From: Ichthyophis bannanicus | Taxonomy: Eukaryota; Chordata; Amphibia; Gymnophiona; Ichthyophiidae | DNA: 64,000 nt | Direction: 5' to 3' | Assembly: GCA_033557465.1 (NCBI GenBank) | Contig: CM066035.1 | Coordinates: forward strand, 920,772,235 to 920,836,234 | Shown here: in pieces, positions 62,971 to 64,000 of the stretch | Numbering within the stretch: position 1 is the stretch's first letter | How the letters are laid out: the number at the start of each line of letters is the position of its first letter | Notes under the pieces: generated by a model | What the model was told of the DNA's origin: nothing | Databases searched by the model: none | Seen by the model: the letters and a program-made list of their open reading frames with translations, nothing else | Position numbers and translations under genes: made by a program

Positions 62971-63169
62971 TTCCACCATATCGGAGGCATGTACACATAT
63001 TCCATATCCCCTGGGCTTAACCAGGTACTCTGTCGCCCTTGTCAAGTGCGTTTCTTGTATAAGCACTACCGCTGCTTTTTGGCGTATTATTTCTTTAAAC
63101 AATTTTTGTCACTTAAATGGTGAATTGAGCCCTTTCACATTTAGTGATACTATTGTTAACTCACCCGCA

Positions 63170-63660
63170 AGTTGCGTTCTCTCCCTTCTCACTTGTCCCG
63201 CCTCTCCCTCCCCTCCCTCCACCCTAGCTCTTGTCCCCACTTCCCCCCTCTCTCCTCCCTTCCCCTGCCAACCCCCCTCCCTCCCCCCCTAACCCGTCCC
63301 AGCCTCCACAAGGGAGACTTGACTTCCATTAGTAGTGACTGCCTCTCAGACCGCCGTCTGCTTCTATCCCACTATTCCACCTCCCCCTGCTTTCTCAACC
63401 CTCTCCTCTCCTTCCCTACCCTCCCCACCCCGTCTTGCTCCGCCTCTAACACTCCCCCCTTAACCCCCCTGCGCCCCGTTAACCTTATCACTCCTTCCCC
63501 TTACCACCCTCTTACCTACCCCAACCCCCCATTTGTTGTGATGCAAATTATTCACATACCCCGAACCCTCCTCTCTCTCCCTTCCCCTTCTACCCTTCAC
63601 CTTCCCCTCCCCTTCCTCCGTCTGACAAGACTGCATGTAAATCACTGAACAATGTCCCAC
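63170..63660. repeat. Polypyrimidine low-complexity region
   Basis: Strongly C/T-rich on the plus strand, with words such as CTCCCTCCC and CCCCTTACC. The 158-codon plus frame across it is compositional and not a gene. It corresponds to a purine-rich L1 region upstream of ORF2. Confidence 0.6.
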
Positions 63661-63895
63661 ACTGTTTTTAACTGTTGAGACTTCTGTTATCAAGCTGCAC
63701 CGTTGCTTCCGGCTCATCCGATATCCTTCTCTGCCGCTTTCTCTATCTGGCTTCCCTTGGTCAACCTTGCTGGCCTCCGTCCCCCGGGCTGGAGCTCTGT
63801 GCCATCTCGTATCAGTCGTTCTGACTCCAGCCATTGCAGGATTCTGTATGTTGTCTTGACCCCCTGGAATGTTAGTCAGTCCCAAATCTCGGAGG

Positions 63896-64000
63896 CACTG
63901 TTCCCTCTAAGCTGTGCGCATGTGCGCGCACACACACCTCGCCGAGCGAGCGCACATACTTTACAACAGAGTGCACAAAAATTACGGTTCCTTATCGTTC
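63896..64000. mobile_element. hAT MITE, second copy (runs off the window)
   Basis: CACTGTTCCCTCTAAGCTGT and GCACATACTTTACAACAGAG match 60385-60480 closely. The right end and TSD are outside the window. Confidence 0.8.

Larger units (their letters stand above)
59737..63165 (-). pseudogene. L1 ORF2: APE endonuclease + reverse transcriptase
   Basis: The endonuclease starts VSLNVKGLNSPFK near 63155, then LIQETHLTR, GGGAILINTKLKMLLHTVVR, VNVYAPTGVQGEFW and ICGGDFNLTWNPARD. Next come FWRLNESLLEDEKVRQEI (62430) and the RT with [82 protein letters not shown] (ADD, about 61085) and LSGFTINWTKSEILNLS. After the hAT MITE comes the C-terminus with GDWLHMWWKCEWVQAYW (about 59810). Many frameshifts. Domain order is complete for L1. 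Confidence 0.85.
57979..63895 (-). mobile_element. L1/Tx1-clade LINE with ORF2 (interrupted)
   Basis: Minus-strand L1. The antisense tail TTTTCTTTTTTTTTTCC at 57979-57992 marks the 3' end inside DIRS E3. The 3' UTR lies between there and about 59740 and hosts a BovB insertion. ORF2 runs from about 63165 to 59740. Upstream (63170-63895) is purine-rich in sense and may be the inter-ORF or ORF1 region, but no ORF1 motif is readable. A hAT MITE splits ORF2 at 60385-60751. Confidence 0.8.

Noticed and set aside
63172..63648. 158-codon plus-strand protein rich in Ser/Pro/Leu
   Set aside because: The region is a polypyrimidine tract within an antisense L1; the frame is due to composition.

Overview
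The window is repeat-dominated vertebrate nuclear DNA. I infer a large-genome amphibian, most likely a caecilian, from the mix of DIRS-type tyrosine-recombinase retrotransposons, several CR1 and L2 LINE families, L1/Tx1 LINEs, a Penelope-like element, an RTE/BovB LINE, tRNA-derived SINEs and hAT elements. The only host gene I recognise is the first coding exon of MED14 (Mediator subunit 14) on the minus strand at 27805-27989, with its GT splice donor and a CpG-rich promoter carrying ETS and YY1-like motifs. Downstream MED14 exons were not seen, so much or all of 1-27804 may be intron 1.

Layout. At 1-3019 an L1/Tx1 fragment is interrupted by a complete ORF1-only L1-like element (684-3001) with 148-bp 5' monomers, a poly(A) tail and an 18-bp target-site duplication (TSD). 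At 3020-17550 one CR1 copy (CR1-B, minus) is split by a DIRS element (E1, about 5289-15953, minus), which is itself split by a solo-LTR-like insertion (A1, 6660-8145) and by a CR1 with an almost complete ORF2 (CR1-A, 9739-13123, plus). At 17650-24790 lie a second CR1-B split by a CR1-C insertion with an inverted 5' end, an L2-like LINE with a Penelope fragment inside, a SINE and LINE tails. 24791-28330 holds the MED14 intron, exon and promoter. 28331-34640 is mostly unrecognised sequence with SINE pieces and an L2-like RT. 34881-40492 is a nearly intact DIRS element (E2, plus) inserted in a Penelope-like element that encodes a GIY-YIG endonuclease. 41086-44857 is a CR1-A copy (minus) split by an L2 and by a second ORF1-only L1-like element. 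From 44858 to about 57978 a degenerate DIRS (E3, plus) carries several nested insertions: LTR-C, LTR-B, a CR1 fragment, and LTR-A2, which contains LTR-D, which contains a hAT element with a long palindrome. E3 is cut by an L1 (minus, 57978 to about 63895) that hosts a BovB LINE and a hAT MITE.

Most notable are five solo-LTR-like elements (A1, A2, B, C, D; about 1.4-1.6 kb, TG...CA ends, 4-5 bp TSDs). Each carries a reading frame that is open from its first bases and ends in a conserved MDCSL motif. Also notable are two different full-length ORF1-only (HAL1-like) L1 elements, one of which starts with a human-L1-like CAAGATGGC (YY1) motif. All boundaries without a TSD are approximate; no database search was possible.
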